Positions 1-6,148 of a DNA stretch of 41,537 nt are shown piece after piece. The notes under the pieces are model-generated. The model ran no database searches. It was given only the letters and a program-made list of their open reading frames with translations, and was not told the DNA's origin. Within the stretch, counting starts at the first letter, position 1. The number at the start of each line of letters is the position of its first letter. The position numbers were made by a program, and so were the translations under genes. The DNA comes from a virus: the IMG/VR virus record IMGVR_UViG_3300029319_000002, positions 154,512-196,048 of that record. One strand, given 5' to 3'.

Positions 1-1598
1 CCCTCGATAGCATCTTTAGTTCTGATATGGCTATCGGCAGATATGTTGCACAAAGGGCGGGAATCGGTATCAACGCAGGCAGAATCCGTGGTATCAACAG
101 TAAAATCAGGGGTGGAGAAGTTCAACACACAGGCGTTGTACCTTTCCTTAAAAAGTTTGAATCAACTGTCAGGTGTTGTACACAAAATGGAATACGAGGT
201 GGCTCAGCGACTGTCCACTTCCCAATCTGGCACCAAGAGATAGAAGATATTATTGTTCTTAAAAACAACAAGGGAACCGAAGACAACAGGGTAAGGAAAC
301 TTGACTATTCTATTCAAATCTCAAAACTTTTCTACGAAAGATTCATCCAGGATGGAGAGATCTCCCTCTTCAGCCCTCACGATGTTCCAGGTTTGTATGA
401 TGCTTTTGGCACTGATGACTTTGATGATCTCTATACAAAGTATGAATCTAACGGAAAAATTCCAAGAAAGACTATCGGTGCTCAAGAACTTATTCTAGAT
501 CTTCTTAAAGAACGTGCAGAGACTGGTCGTATCTATCTAATGAACATTGATCATTGTAATACACACTCATCCTTTAAGGATAAGGTGAACATGAGTAACT
601 TATGTCAAGAAATTACACTTCCGACTGATCCTTTGCAACATATTGATGGTCAAGGTGAAATTGCTCTTTGTATTCTTTCAGCAATTAATGTAGGAAAAGT
701 TCGTTCTGATGATGAGTTAGAAAATTTATGTGACCTGTCTGTTCGTGGTCTAGAGGAACTTATCGATTATCAAGAATATCCTGTGAAGGCAGCAGAGATT
801 GCTACGAAGAATCGTCGATCATTGGGTGTTGGTTTCATTGGATTGGCACACTATCTTGCCAAGTTAGGTTATAATTATGACTCCCAAGAAGCCTGGGATG
901 CTGTTCATGGACTTGCCGAGTCCTTCCAATACTATCTACTCAAAGCATCCAATGAGATTGCAAAAGAGAAGGGAGCATGTGGATATTTTGACCGCACAAA
1001 GTATGCTGACGGTATTTTGCCCATTGATACATACAAAAAAGATGTAGATGAGATTTCATCTGGAGAATATCAGCATGATTGGGAAGATTTACGAGTATCA
1101 ATACAATCACACGGTTTACGACATAGCACTTTGTCGGCACAAATGCCATCAGAGAGCAGTTCCGTTGTGTCAAACGCAACAAATGGAATTGAACCACCTA
1201 GAGGATACTTGTCCATTAAGAAAAGCAAAAAGGGACCACTCAAACAGATTGTCCCTCAATATAATTCTCTTAAAAACAATTATACTCTTCTCTGGGATAT
1301 GCCTAATAACGATGGGTATATCAAGTGTATTGCAGTCATACAAAAGTTCTTCGATCAAGCAATCAGTGGAAACTGGAGTTACAACCCAGAAAACTATGAC
1401 AACAACGAAGTCCCAGTATCAGTGATGGCAAAAGACTTCCTAACCACTTATAAGTATGGTTGGAAGACATCTTATTATCAAAATACTTATGATATTAAGA
1501 CTGATGAATACCAAGAACCTACTTCTACTGAGCTTGATCAATTGATCAAACAATTGGAAGATGCTCAAGAAGAAGATTGTGAATCCTGTAAAATTTGA
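1..1598 (+). CDS. nrdA: Ribonucleoside-diphosphate reductase class Ia, large subunit (3' part; 5' end outside window)
   Basis: Reduces ribonucleotides to deoxyribonucleotides in the host cytoplasm, acting with NrdB just downstream. The reading frame is open from the first base (codons start at base 3), so only the C-terminal ~530 residues are present. Visible are the region around the first redox cysteine (RCCTQNGIRGGSATV), the thiyl-radical cysteine in SNLCQEI, the partner cysteine in ALCILSAINVG, and the phosphate-binding stretch SSVVSNATNGIEPPRG. The protein ends in DCESCKI, the shuttle cysteine pair that passes electrons from thioredoxin/glutaredoxin; the two Cys are two residues apart, against four in the E. 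coli enzyme. No transcription signal separates it from nrdB, so they are probably co-transcribed. Family assignment is very secure; T4-like cyanophages regularly carry this pair. Confidence 0.97.
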   Translation, partial: LDSIFSSDMAIGRYVAQRAGIGINAGRIRGINSKIRGGEVQHTGVVPFLKKFESTVRCCTQNGIRGGSATVHFPIWHQEIEDIIVLKNNKGTEDNRVRKLDYSIQISKLFYERFIQDGEISLFSPHDVPGLYDAFGTDDFDDLYTKYESNGKIPRKTIGAQELILDLLKERAETGRIYLMNIDHCNTHSSFKDKVNMSNLCQEITLPTDPLQHIDGQGEIALCILSAINVGKVRSDDELENLCDLSVRGLEELIDYQEYPVKAAEIATKNRRSLGVGFIGLAHYLAKLGYNYDSQEAWDAVHGLAESFQYYLLKASNEIAKEKGACGYFDRTKYADGILPIDTYKKDVDEISSGEYQHDWEDLRVSIQSHGLRHSTLSAQMPSESSSVVSNATNGIEPPRGYLSIKKSKKGPLKQIVPQYNSLKNNYTLLWDMPNNDGYIKCIAVIQKFFDQAISGNWSYNPENYDNNEVPVSVMAKDFLTTYKYGWKTSYYQNTYDIKTDEYQEPTSTELDQLIKQLEDAQEEDCESCKI

Positions 1599-1631
1599 TT
1601 TAGGTAAATACATATGAAGAATGGAGACGAT

Positions 1632-2816
1632 ATGCAATTCGATTTCAAAACAGGATCTGTAAAAAAGAATACTATTCCTAAAGGAATGACTGTTTTTAAC
1701 ACGAATGAACTCAATGTAAAGAAACAACCTATGTTCTTTGGTGCTCCTCTTGGAGTTCAAAGATATGACTCATACAAATATCCAGTATTTGATAAATTAA
1801 CAACTCAGCAAATGAGTTATTTCTGGAGACCTGAGGAGGTCTCCCTCCAAAAAGATCGTGCTGATTATCAAACATTACGTCCTGAACAAAAGCATATCTT
1901 TACTTCTAATCTAAAGTATCAGGTAATGCTTGATTCTGTACAAGGACGTGCCCCTGGCATGGCATTTATGCCCTATTGCTCATTGCCAGAACTTGAGTCT
2001 GCCATGATGGTGTGGCAGTTCATGGAAATGATTCATAGTCGTTCTTATACTTACATTATTAAGAATGTCTATGCAGATCCTAGTGATGTATTTGATACGA
2101 TGTTATCAGATCCAAAAATTTTAGACCGAGCAGCATCAGTTACTGAGTCTTACGATTCATTCATTAATGCCGCACAGACTTATGGATCTGGTAATAGATG
2201 GGAACAGGCACTTGAGGGTGTTGATGGTGCCATGTGGGATCTATATGAACTAAAACGATTACTCTACCGTGCTGTAGCCAATGTCAACATTCTTGAAGGA
2301 ATTAGGTTCTATGTCTCCTTTGCTTGCTCGTTTGCTTTTGGTGAACTCAAGCTTATGGAAGGATCCGCTAAAATTATCTCTCTCATCGCAAGAGACGAAA
2401 ATCAGCATCTTGTACTTACTCAAAACATATTGAATAAGTGGAAGCAAGGTGATGATCCTGATATGAAAAAAATTGCTGAGGAAGAGGAATCTAATGTTAT
2501 TGAAATGTTCAAAAGAACTGTTAATGAAGAAAAGGCATGGGCAAATCACTTATTTAAAGATGGAAGCATGATTGGTCTTAATGATAAGTTACTTCATCAA
2601 TATATTGAATGGATTGCTAATCGTCGTCTAAGGGCAATTGGTATCAAACCTCAATATGATATTGCAGCCAAGAACAATCCACTACCATGGACTGAGCACT
2701 GGATTTCCTCTAAGGGTCTCCAGGTTGCTCCTCAGGAAACCGAGGTAGAGTCCTACATGGTCGGTGGAATCAAGCAAGACGTGAAGAAGGATACCTTTGC
2801 TGGTTTCTCTCTTTGA
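1632..2816 (+). CDS. nrdB: Ribonucleoside-diphosphate reductase class Ia, small (radical) subunit
   Basis: Houses the di-iron site and stable tyrosyl radical that feeds the large subunit. Aligned by eye with E. coli NrdB, all metal ligands are present: Asp in MLDSVQGR, Glu and His in FMEMIHSRSY (with the radical Tyr last), Glu in NILEGIRFYV, and Glu/His in ARDENQHL. The C-terminal tail that docks on NrdA is intact (APQETEVESYMVGG to the final FSL). Start chosen at the ATG 5 nt after a GGAG (1623-1626); an in-frame ATG at 1614 would add six residues. The gene follows nrdA after about 33 nt and is closed by an intrinsic terminator. Length (394 aa) fits the family. Confidence 0.96.
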   Translation: MQFDFKTGSVKKNTIPKGMTVFNTNELNVKKQPMFFGAPLGVQRYDSYKYPVFDKLTTQQMSYFWRPEEVSLQKDRADYQTLRPEQKHIFTSNLKYQVMLDSVQGRAPGMAFMPYCSLPELESAMMVWQFMEMIHSRSYTYIIKNVYADPSDVFDTMLSDPKILDRAASVTESYDSFINAAQTYGSGNRWEQALEGVDGAMWDLYELKRLLYRAVANVNILEGIRFYVSFACSFAFGELKLMEGSAKIISLIARDENQHLVLTQNILNKWKQGDDPDMKKIAEEEESNVIEMFKRTVNEEKAWANHLFKDGSMIGLNDKLLHQYIEWIANRRLRAIGIKPQYDIAAKNNPLPWTEHWISSKGLQVAPQETEVESYMVGGIKQDVKKDTFAGFSL

Positions 2817-2837
2817 TCCCCATACAGACTCTTCTAG

Positions 2838-2861
2838 AGACCCCATAGGGGTCTTTTTTTT
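2838..2861 (+). terminator. Intrinsic terminator after nrdB
   Basis: A perfect 7-bp stem (AGACCCC / GGGGTCT) with loop ATA is followed by a run of T. It lies 22 nt after the nrdB stop and should end the nrdA-nrdB transcript. Confidence 0.9.
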
Positions 2862-2947
2862 GTGTCTTTATATTTACTTAGATTAACTCATGTAAAAAAC
2901 ACACAAATGTTAGTGAATTAACACAAAGTGTTATAGATAATACAGAA

Positions 2948-2976
2948 TTAGGATTAATACCATGATCTGATATTAT
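2948..2976 (+). promoter_or_regulatory. Possible extended -10 promoter
   Basis: TATTAT at 2971-2976 is preceded by TGA (extended -10 element). A weak -35 (TTAGGA, 2948-2953) sits 17 bp upstream. It would drive the small gene at 3030. The ~165 nt between the nrdB terminator and that gene otherwise show no clear ORF. Confidence 0.45.
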
Positions 2977-3029
2977 TTCTTCTCGTCATATTTGTCATGT
3001 ATTAGATGTATTGCTGGAGGAAATTTATT

Positions 3030-3203
3030 ATGAGAAATATACTGTCAAGATCCCAATTAGACGAATGGCGTCATTTTGAAGATACTATAGATCAACTGGA
3101 AGTTGAAAATCAAAAGTTGAATGACTACTATGAATGTCTGATTGAATGTGATTCATTAGGACAACATGAATGTAAAAAGATATGTAAGAGGATACTAATG
3201 TAA
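3030..3203 (+). CDS. Small hypothetical protein (57 aa), acidic/helical
   Basis: Unknown function. The product MRNILSRSQLDEWRHFEDTI... is mostly charged and predicted helical (a Glu/Asn/Leu-rich middle could be a short coiled coil), with three Cys near the C-terminus (ECDSLGQHECKKIC). The start is set by a strong GGAGG at 3016-3020, nine bases upstream; an upstream in-frame ATG at 3006 lacks such a site. It stands alone between a possible promoter and an intrinsic terminator, a monocistronic arrangement typical of small early phage genes. I recall similar short proteins in other cyanophages, but no function. Confidence 0.75.
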   Translation: MRNILSRSQLDEWRHFEDTIDQLEVENQKLNDYYECLIECDSLGQHECKKICKRILM

Positions 3204-3214
3204 AATTAACAAGG

Positions 3215-3238
3215 GGGGATTTAATTATCCCCTTTTTT
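3215..3238 (+). terminator. Intrinsic terminator
   Basis: GGGGAT / ATCCCC stem (6 bp, more G upstream) with loop TTAATT and then TTTTTT, starting 11 nt after the stop of the 57-aa gene. Confidence 0.85.
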
Positions 3239-3245
3239 AATGTTT

Positions 3246-3252
3246 CTAAATA
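3246..3252 (+). promoter_or_regulatory. Possible late-promoter variant CTAAATA
   Basis: CTAAATA differs at one base from the T4-type late core (T)ATAAATA. It lies just upstream of a sigma70-type promoter and 70 nt before the next ORF. The distance is longer than for the other candidates here, so it is weakly supported. Confidence 0.25.
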
Positions 3253-3255
3253 TTC

Positions 3256-3284
3256 TTGACAACCCATCAAAAGTCGAGTAGAAT
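3256..3284 (+). promoter_or_regulatory. Sigma70-type promoter TTGACA-N17-TAGAAT
   Basis: A perfect -35 hexamer (3256-3261) is followed by an optimal 17-bp spacer and TAGAAT (3279-3284). It should transcribe the three overlapping small genes that start at 3322. Confidence 0.85.
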
Positions 3285-3321
3285 AACTCTGCTAAGGTTG
3301 AAAAACATATATTAAGTAAAT

Positions 3322-3474
3322 ATGGATGATTGGAAAAGAAAATTACTGTCGTCTAATATTCAATTGACGAATAATCAAATTAATATTTTATTAAATGGTC
3401 CAAAAAGTTTAAGTGAGGCATGGATAATGCAAGCTTTAAGAATTAAATATGGTATTTTGCGAAAGATAGAATGA
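3322..3474 (+). CDS. Small hypothetical protein (50 aa)
   Basis: Product begins MDDWKRKLLSSNIQLTNNQ and is basic and probably helical; function unknown. Support comes from context: it starts ~38 nt after a strong promoter, and its stop overlaps the start of the nuclease-like gene by ATGA (3471-3474), the usual coupling in this genome. The repeated pattern of Leu/Ile and 'LSEAWIMQALRIKYGIL' looks like a small DNA-binding or helix-turn-helix-like fold, but that is a guess. Confidence 0.6.
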   Translation: MDDWKRKLLSSNIQLTNNQINILLNGPKSLSEAWIMQALRIKYGILRKIE

Positions 3475-3800
3475 AACCACAGAGTGCTAAAGCAAAGGGT
3501 AGAAACCTACAAAAATGGATGAGAGAACGTCTTATAGAAGCATTAGATATTCATCCAGAAGATATTGAATCTAGGTCTATGGGTGCTGGTGGGGAAGATC
3601 TTATAATGGCTAGAGCAGCAAGACAAAGGTTTCCTCATAGTATTGAGTGTAAAAATGTAGAAAAGTTAAATATTTGGGAAGCATACGAACAATCTAAGGC
3701 AAATTGTGGTGATTATGAACCAATAGTTGTTATTAAAAAGAATCATAAAAAACCTTTAGTTGTTGTAGATGCAGAGTATTTCATAGAACTTTTCAAATGA
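3471..3800 (+). CDS. Putative PD-(D/E)XK-type nuclease / Holliday-junction-resolvase-like protein
   Basis: A 109-aa protein with the hallmarks of a small PD-(D/E)XK nuclease: a basic N-terminal helix (KGRNLQKWMRERL, ~10-22), an acidic position in GAGGEDLIM (E42/D43), the E-x-K pair in SIECKN (E59, K61), and a following helix WEAYEQSKAN that resembles the Gln motif of resolvase-like members. It likely cleaves DNA, perhaps branched DNA, in the host cytoplasm during replication or recombination. Start and stop overlap both neighbours (ATGA), so the three genes form one unit from the promoter at 3256. The subfamily is uncertain; a VRR-Nuc or restriction-like nuclease is possible. Confidence 0.65.
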   Translation: MKPQSAKAKGRNLQKWMRERLIEALDIHPEDIESRSMGAGGEDLIMARAARQRFPHSIECKNVEKLNIWEAYEQSKANCGDYEPIVVIKKNHKKPLVVVDAEYFIELFK

Positions 3801-3985
3801 ATGAAATGAACGAAGATAATTACATGCTAGACCTCAGCATTGCTGACATATATCTTCTCTATACTTGTGTTTGTAAAAGAATTGAAACTTGGCCTGGTGG
3901 AAGTCCTGAAGAACAAGAACACTTGTATGCATTAAAGGATTGGTTGTATCGATGTGTTCTTGATTACAAGTTTCATGAGATGTGA
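3797..3985 (+). CDS. Small hypothetical protein (62 aa)
   Basis: Unrecognised. The acidic protein (MNEMNEDNYMLDLSIADIY...) is mainly helical, with three Cys and no signal peptide or membrane segment. It overlaps the nuclease-like gene by ATGA, so it is probably translated by coupling. An in-frame Met at residue 4 or 10 is an alternative start. Its stop codon lies in a 7-bp inverted repeat (3981-4004). Confidence 0.65.
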   Translation: MNEMNEDNYMLDLSIADIYLLYTCVCKRIETWPGGSPEEQEHLYALKDWLYRCVLDYKFHEM

Positions 3986-4004
3986 CACTCAAAATACTGT
4001 CACA
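3981..4004 (+). repeat. Inverted repeat TGTGACA...TGTCACA at a gene end
   Basis: A perfect 7-bp inverted repeat (3981-3987 and 3998-4004) with a 10-nt loop includes the stop codon of the preceding gene. It lacks a T run, so it is not a standard terminator. The same GTGACAC half-site forms another hairpin at 14642-14663, also at a gene end just before a promoter. Confidence 0.6.
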
Positions 4005-4013
4005 CTATCCTAC

Positions 4014-4021
4014 ACTAAATA
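4014..4021 (+). promoter_or_regulatory. Candidate late promoter ACTAAATA
   Basis: ACTAAATA lies 30 nt before the lysozyme-like gene, a gene class normally expressed late. It matches 6 of 8 bases of TATAAATA and shares the CTAAATA core with candidates before the HNH gene, the tail fibre and the minus-strand gene at 10467. Confidence 0.4.
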
Positions 4022-4030
4022 GTCCCATTC

Positions 4031-4039
4031 TGATATAAT
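4031..4039 (+). promoter_or_regulatory. Extended -10 promoter element TGATATAAT
   Basis: A perfect TATAAT (4034-4039) is preceded by TG at the extended -10 position. No good -35 is found at 17 bp (TACACT). The element lies 12 nt before the lysozyme-like ORF, so the leader would be very short. Confidence 0.5.
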
Positions 4040-4051
4040 AATAGTGTTGTT

Positions 4052-4645
4052 ATGAAAACTAAGAAAATGCTACTCCTATCAGTAATTGCAGCAGCTTCTA
4101 TAGTTCCAGTTCTTTTTACTCCTCCTCCCGTAGAAAATCCTCCTGAGGTAATTGAGATTAAAGTAAAAAAATCTAAACCACTATCTTGGAAATGTCCTGA
4201 TTGCACTCCTGAAGAACAATATGTCCTCACAGAACTCCAAGAACACACCCGCATTACAGATCGTAATGCTCTTGCAACGATCCTGGGTAACATTAAACAG
4301 GAGAGCAAGTTTATTTCCAACATATGCGAGGGAGGGGCTAGAGTTTCTTACAGGGATTGTCATCGCGGTGGGTATGGTATTGTTCAGTGGACCTCAGTAA
4401 ATCGTTATAATAATCTTGGTAAGTTCTGTGAGAAGTATAGTTGTGACCCTAGCAGTCTAGAGGGTCAAACTCGTTATATGATTAACGAAAATATTTTTCA
4501 AAAACAACTTCCCGAGTTTGAGGGAAGTGGTAAGACCATCTCTCAATATATGATTCCTGCCTACTATTGGTTGGGATGGGGAATCAAAGGTAAACGTGAG
4601 TTGTATGCATATGATTATGTGGATCAAATGGTTCTAGAGGCTTGA
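4052..4645 (+). CDS. Exported tail-lysozyme-domain protein (putative peptidoglycan hydrolase)
   Basis: 197 aa. The N-terminus (MKTKKMLLLSVIAAASIVPVL) is a basic n-region followed by a hydrophobic segment: a signal peptide or signal anchor, so the enzyme acts outside the cytoplasmic membrane. A proline-rich linker (24-45) leads to a domain matching the phage tail lysozyme family: RNALATILGNIKQESKF (probable catalytic Glu84), CEGG, then HRGGYGIVQWTSVNRYNNL. Several Cys (CPDC, C92, C103, C127, C135) could form disulphides in the periplasm. It likely cuts peptidoglycan during lysis or injection. Candidate late and extended -10 promoters lie just upstream, and its stop codon overlaps the -35 of the tRNA-cluster promoter. 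Confidence 0.8.
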   Translation: MKTKKMLLLSVIAAASIVPVLFTPPPVENPPEVIEIKVKKSKPLSWKCPDCTPEEQYVLTELQEHTRITDRNALATILGNIKQESKFISNICEGGARVSYRDCHRGGYGIVQWTSVNRYNNLGKFCEKYSCDPSSLEGQTRYMINENIFQKQLPEFEGSGKTISQYMIPAYYWLGWGIKGKRELYAYDYVDQMVLEA

Positions 4646-4677
4646 CCTAGATGACTCCCCTGGTTATAATACAGGGG
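4642..4677 (+). promoter_or_regulatory. Promoter TTGACC-N17-TATAAT with -10 in a hairpin loop
   Basis: TTGACC (4642-4647) overlaps the lysozyme stop codon, the spacer is 17 bp, and TATAAT is perfect (4665-4670). The -10 lies in the loop of a hairpin CCCCTG (4657-4662) / CAGGGG (4672-4677). It is expected to drive the tRNA cluster starting 17 nt downstream. The hairpin has no T run. Confidence 0.85.
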
Positions 4678-4686
4678 TCAGCACAA

Positions 4687-4758
4687 GGGACTATCGCATA
4701 TTGGTTAATGCCCTCTGCTTATAACGGAGTGAACCGAGTTCAATTCTCGGTAGTCCTA
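4687..4758 (+). tRNA. tRNA-Ile (anticodon TAT)
   Basis: Cloverleaf by eye: acceptor GGGACTA / TAGTCCT (first pair G-U), D stem GCAT / ATGC, anticodon stem CTCTG / CGGAG with loop CTTATAA, T arm CCGAG-TTCAATT-CTCGG, discriminator A. CCA is not encoded. The UAU anticodon reads AUA, a codon common in AT-rich phages. Bacteria usually read it with a lysidine-modified CAU tRNA, so a UAU isoacceptor is notable. Confidence 0.88.
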
Positions 4759-4760
4759 TT

Positions 4761-4833
4761 GCTCCCTTAGCAATCTGGTGAATGCACCGAACTCATAATT
4801 CGGCTGAGGTGAGTTCGATCCTCACAGGGAGCA
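4761..4833 (+). tRNA. tRNA with CAT anticodon (Met, or Ile2)
   Basis: Acceptor GCTCCCT / AGGGAGC (7 bp), anticodon stem CCGAA / TTCGG with loop CTCATAA, T arm GTGAG-TTCGATC-CTCAC, discriminator A. The anticodon alone cannot separate elongator Met from lysidine-modified Ile2. An Ile-UAU gene directly upstream makes Met slightly more likely. CCA is not encoded. Confidence 0.85.
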
Positions 4834-4853
4834 CCTATATAAAGAAAACTTTT

Positions 4854-5009
4854 ATGAGACCTGAAACCCGTCAATCAATGGAAATGCTGTTTAAAGCAAA
4901 ATGGAACTTGCCAAAAGCAGCAGAAAATGCTAATCTTACGAACAAGGAAATGAAAATCACCTTCAACGAATACTGTGCTTTTCATCCTCCTACTTGGGAA
5001 ACTAAGTAA
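4854..5009 (+). CDS. Small conserved-type hypothetical protein (51 aa) within tRNA cluster
   Basis: Unknown function. The product starts MRPETRQSMEMLFKAKW and contains a helix-rich pattern (NLPKAAENANLTNKEMK) that looks like a small helix-turn-helix: two short helices joined by a turn and 'LT..EMK' as a recognition helix. I infer possible nucleic-acid binding, with low confidence. It sits between the Met/Ile2 and Leu tRNA genes and ends 6 nt before the latter, so it shares their transcript. I recall similar proteins beside tRNA genes in other cyanophages. Confidence 0.7.
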   Translation: MRPETRQSMEMLFKAKWNLPKAAENANLTNKEMKITFNEYCAFHPPTWETK

Positions 5010-5015
5010 TTTTTT

Positions 5016-5100
5016 GCGAGTATGGCGGAATCGGTAGACGCACCAGACTTAAAATCTGTTGGGCATTATGCCCGTGGGAGTTCAAGTCTCCCTACTCGCA
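5016..5100 (+). tRNA. tRNA-Leu (anticodon TAA)
   Basis: 85 nt with the long variable arm of class II tRNAs (GGGCATTATGCCC hairpin). Acceptor GCGAGTA / TACTCGC, anticodon stem CAGA / TCTG with loop CTTAAAA, T arm GGGAG-TTCAAGT-CTCCC, discriminator A. Confidence 0.93.
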
Positions 5101-5104
5101 CCTT

Positions 5105-5178
5105 GGGCAAGTAGCTCAGATGGATAGAGCATCGCACTTCTAATGCGTTGGTCGGGGGTTCGAGTCCCTCCTTGCCTG
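5105..5178 (+). tRNA. tRNA-Arg (anticodon TCT)
   Basis: Acceptor GGGCAAG / CTTGCCT (first pair G-U), D stem GCTC / GAGC, anticodon stem CGCA / TGCG with loop CTTCTAA, T arm GGGGG-TTCGAGT-CCCTC (one G-U pair), discriminator G. Reads AGA/AGG, which are frequent in this phage. Confidence 0.92.
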
Positions 5179-5202
5179 TTGGATCTAACGATCCATTGTC
5201 CC

Positions 5203-5210
5203 TCTAAATA
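5203..5210 (+). promoter_or_regulatory. Candidate late promoter TCTAAATA
   Basis: TCTAAATA ends 19 nt before the HNH gene start. The identical octamer precedes the tail-fibre gene (31601-31608) and, on the minus strand, the gene starting at 10467. A short GGAT/ATCC hairpin lies just upstream (5181-5194). Confidence 0.45.
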
Positions 5211-5229
5211 AAATTGTGTATGTTCAGTT

Positions 5230-5700
5230 ATGGAAACTATCCAACCTAATTCTACTGTTTTAGTTTTAAATAGTTCATACGAACCTCTCAATTTTACATC
5301 ATGGAAACGTGCCATAATTCTTTTGTTTAAAGAAAAAGCACAGTTTGTATCAAAAAAAGTTATTCGTTTGGTTAACTTTGTTCGGATACCATTCCATACT
5401 CAGCAGTTGGTGCATCCCACAAAGTCAAATATTATCAAGAGAGATAATAATCAATGTCAATATTGTGGATCTAGAAGTAATTTAACTGTAGATCATATTA
5501 TTCCCAGATCAAAGGGTGGACAAAACACCTGGGAGAATATGGTTGCATGTTGTGAATCTTGTAATGCCAAAAAAGGAGATCAAGATCTCAATAAAATAGA
5601 TATGGAACTTAGGTCTATTCCTAGGAAACCGATGAATAAAGTGATGCTAATCTTGAATAATACAAGAGATGATGAGTGGCAACAATTCCTCTTTTGTTAA
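5230..5700 (+). CDS. HNH endonuclease
   Basis: 156 aa with a C-terminal HNH domain: zinc pair CQYC (C76, C79), the DH motif in LTVDHIIPRSKGG (H89), Asn in WENMV, and the second zinc pair in CCESCNAKKGD. The N-terminal ~65 residues (VLVLNSSYEPLNFTSWKRA) match a widespread cyanobacterial/phage HNH family rather than a classical intron-homing enzyme. It likely nicks or cuts DNA in the cytoplasm, perhaps in packaging, recombination or exclusion. It sits inside the tRNA cluster, one base from the Thr tRNA gene, recalling the homing endonuclease SegB in the T4 tRNA cluster. A late-type octamer lies upstream. Confidence 0.85.
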   Translation: METIQPNSTVLVLNSSYEPLNFTSWKRAIILLFKEKAQFVSKKVIRLVNFVRIPFHTQQLVHPTKSNIIKRDNNQCQYCGSRSNLTVDHIIPRSKGGQNTWENMVACCESCNAKKGDQDLNKIDMELRSIPRKPMNKVMLILNNTRDDEWQQFLFC

Positions 5701-5701
5701 T

Positions 5702-5774
5702 GCCTCCGTAGCTCAGCTGGTAGAGCAGGGCTTTTGTAAAGCTCAGGTCGCAGGTTCAAGTCCTGTCAGAGGCT
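5702..5774 (+). tRNA. tRNA-Thr (anticodon TGT)
   Basis: Acceptor GCCTCCG / CAGAGGC has one C-A mismatch at the sixth pair. D stem GCTC / GAGC, anticodon stem GGGCT / AGCTC (G-C pairs plus one G-U) with loop TTTGTAA, T arm GCAGG-TTCAAGT-CCTGT, discriminator T. The last base is also the first base of the next promoter's -35. Confidence 0.88.
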
Positions 5775-5802
5775 TGACTAGGTAACTGATTCAAGTTATA
5801 CT
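5774..5802 (+). promoter_or_regulatory. Sigma70-type promoter TTGACT-N17-TATACT
   Basis: TTGACT (5774-5779), a 17-bp spacer and TATACT (5797-5802), ending 8 nt before the Gly tRNA. It gives the Gly tRNA, the structured RNA and the Asn tRNA a promoter separate from the first half of the cluster. Confidence 0.8.
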
Positions 5803-5810
5803 AGTCATAT

Positions 5811-5882
5811 GCGGGATTAGTTCAGTGGTAGAACGTCAGCCTTCCAAGCTGAATGTCGTCGGTTCGAGTCCGATATCCCGCT
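5811..5882 (+). tRNA. tRNA-Gly (anticodon TCC)
   Basis: Acceptor GCGGGAT / ATCCCGC, D stem GTTC / GAAC, anticodon stem TCAGC / GCTGA with loop CTTCCAA, T arm TCGG-TTCGAGT-CCGA, discriminator T. CCA not encoded. Confidence 0.93.
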
Positions 5883-5885
5883 TAA

Positions 5886-6051
5886 CGGACTGGAATACAT
5901 CCGTGCTCACATCTCCGAGAGAAAAAAGAATCGGAACACCAACCCATGTGAGAGAGAGGTGGGACCCCTCTTGGTGCCCCCTCTGCTGACGAGCAGAGGG
6001 TATTACACAATACCAGGACTTTGGTCCGAATTGCAGGTTGGTTCACCTGCA
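5886..6051 (+). ncRNA. Candidate structured non-coding RNA in the tRNA cluster
   Basis: This ~170-nt stretch between the Gly and Asn tRNA genes has no ORF but is full of stems. They are CGGA/TCCG (5886-5903), CTCACAT/ATGTGAG (5906-5912 with 5946-5952) enclosing TCCGA/TCGGA (5914-5918 with 5931-5935), CACCAA/TTGGTG (5937-5942 with 5971-5976), a 9-bp CCCTCTGCT/AGCAGAGGG hairpin with GACG loop (5979-6000), GGTATT/AATACC (5999-6014), GGAC/GTCC (6016-6027) and TGCAGGT/ACCTGCA (6032-6051). The CACCAA/TTGGTG stem crosses the CTCACAT stem, making an H-type pseudoknot. It is expected to be transcribed from the promoter at 5774 with the tRNAs. T4 likewise carries two stable RNAs of unclear role (species C and D) in its tRNA cluster. 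Family unknown. Confidence 0.65.
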
Positions 6052-6056
6052 CCCAT

Positions 6057-6129
6057 TCCTCTATAGCTCAGTTGGTAGAGCAGGTGACTGTTAATCACCC
6101 TGTCCCTGGTTCGAGTCCAGGTGGAGGAG
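6057..6129 (+). tRNA. tRNA-Asn (anticodon GTT)
   Basis: Acceptor TCCTCTA / TGGAGGA (one U-G pair), D stem GCTC / GAGC, anticodon stem GGTGA / TCACC with loop CTGTTAA, T arm CCTGG-TTCGAGT-CCAGG, discriminator G. Last tRNA of the cluster. Confidence 0.93.
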
Positions 6130-6148
6130 TTGTCCATCTTTTTCTATC

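Noticed and set aside
940-1358. Minus-strand ORFs inside nrdA
   Set aside because: They are antisense to a strongly conserved enzyme, lack ribosome-binding sites and have no domain pattern.
5985-5996. Hammerhead-ribozyme-like core (CTGACGA) in the structured RNA
   Set aside because: CTGANGA is present, but it lies in the loop of a 9-bp hairpin, and the needed second core (GAAA after stem II) is not in place. No cleavage-site stem could be drawn.
6012-6056. A possible eighth tRNA before tRNA-Asn
   Set aside because: TGCAGGT/ACCTGCA resembles a T arm, but the loop (TGGTTC) is not a T loop and no anticodon or acceptor stem fits.
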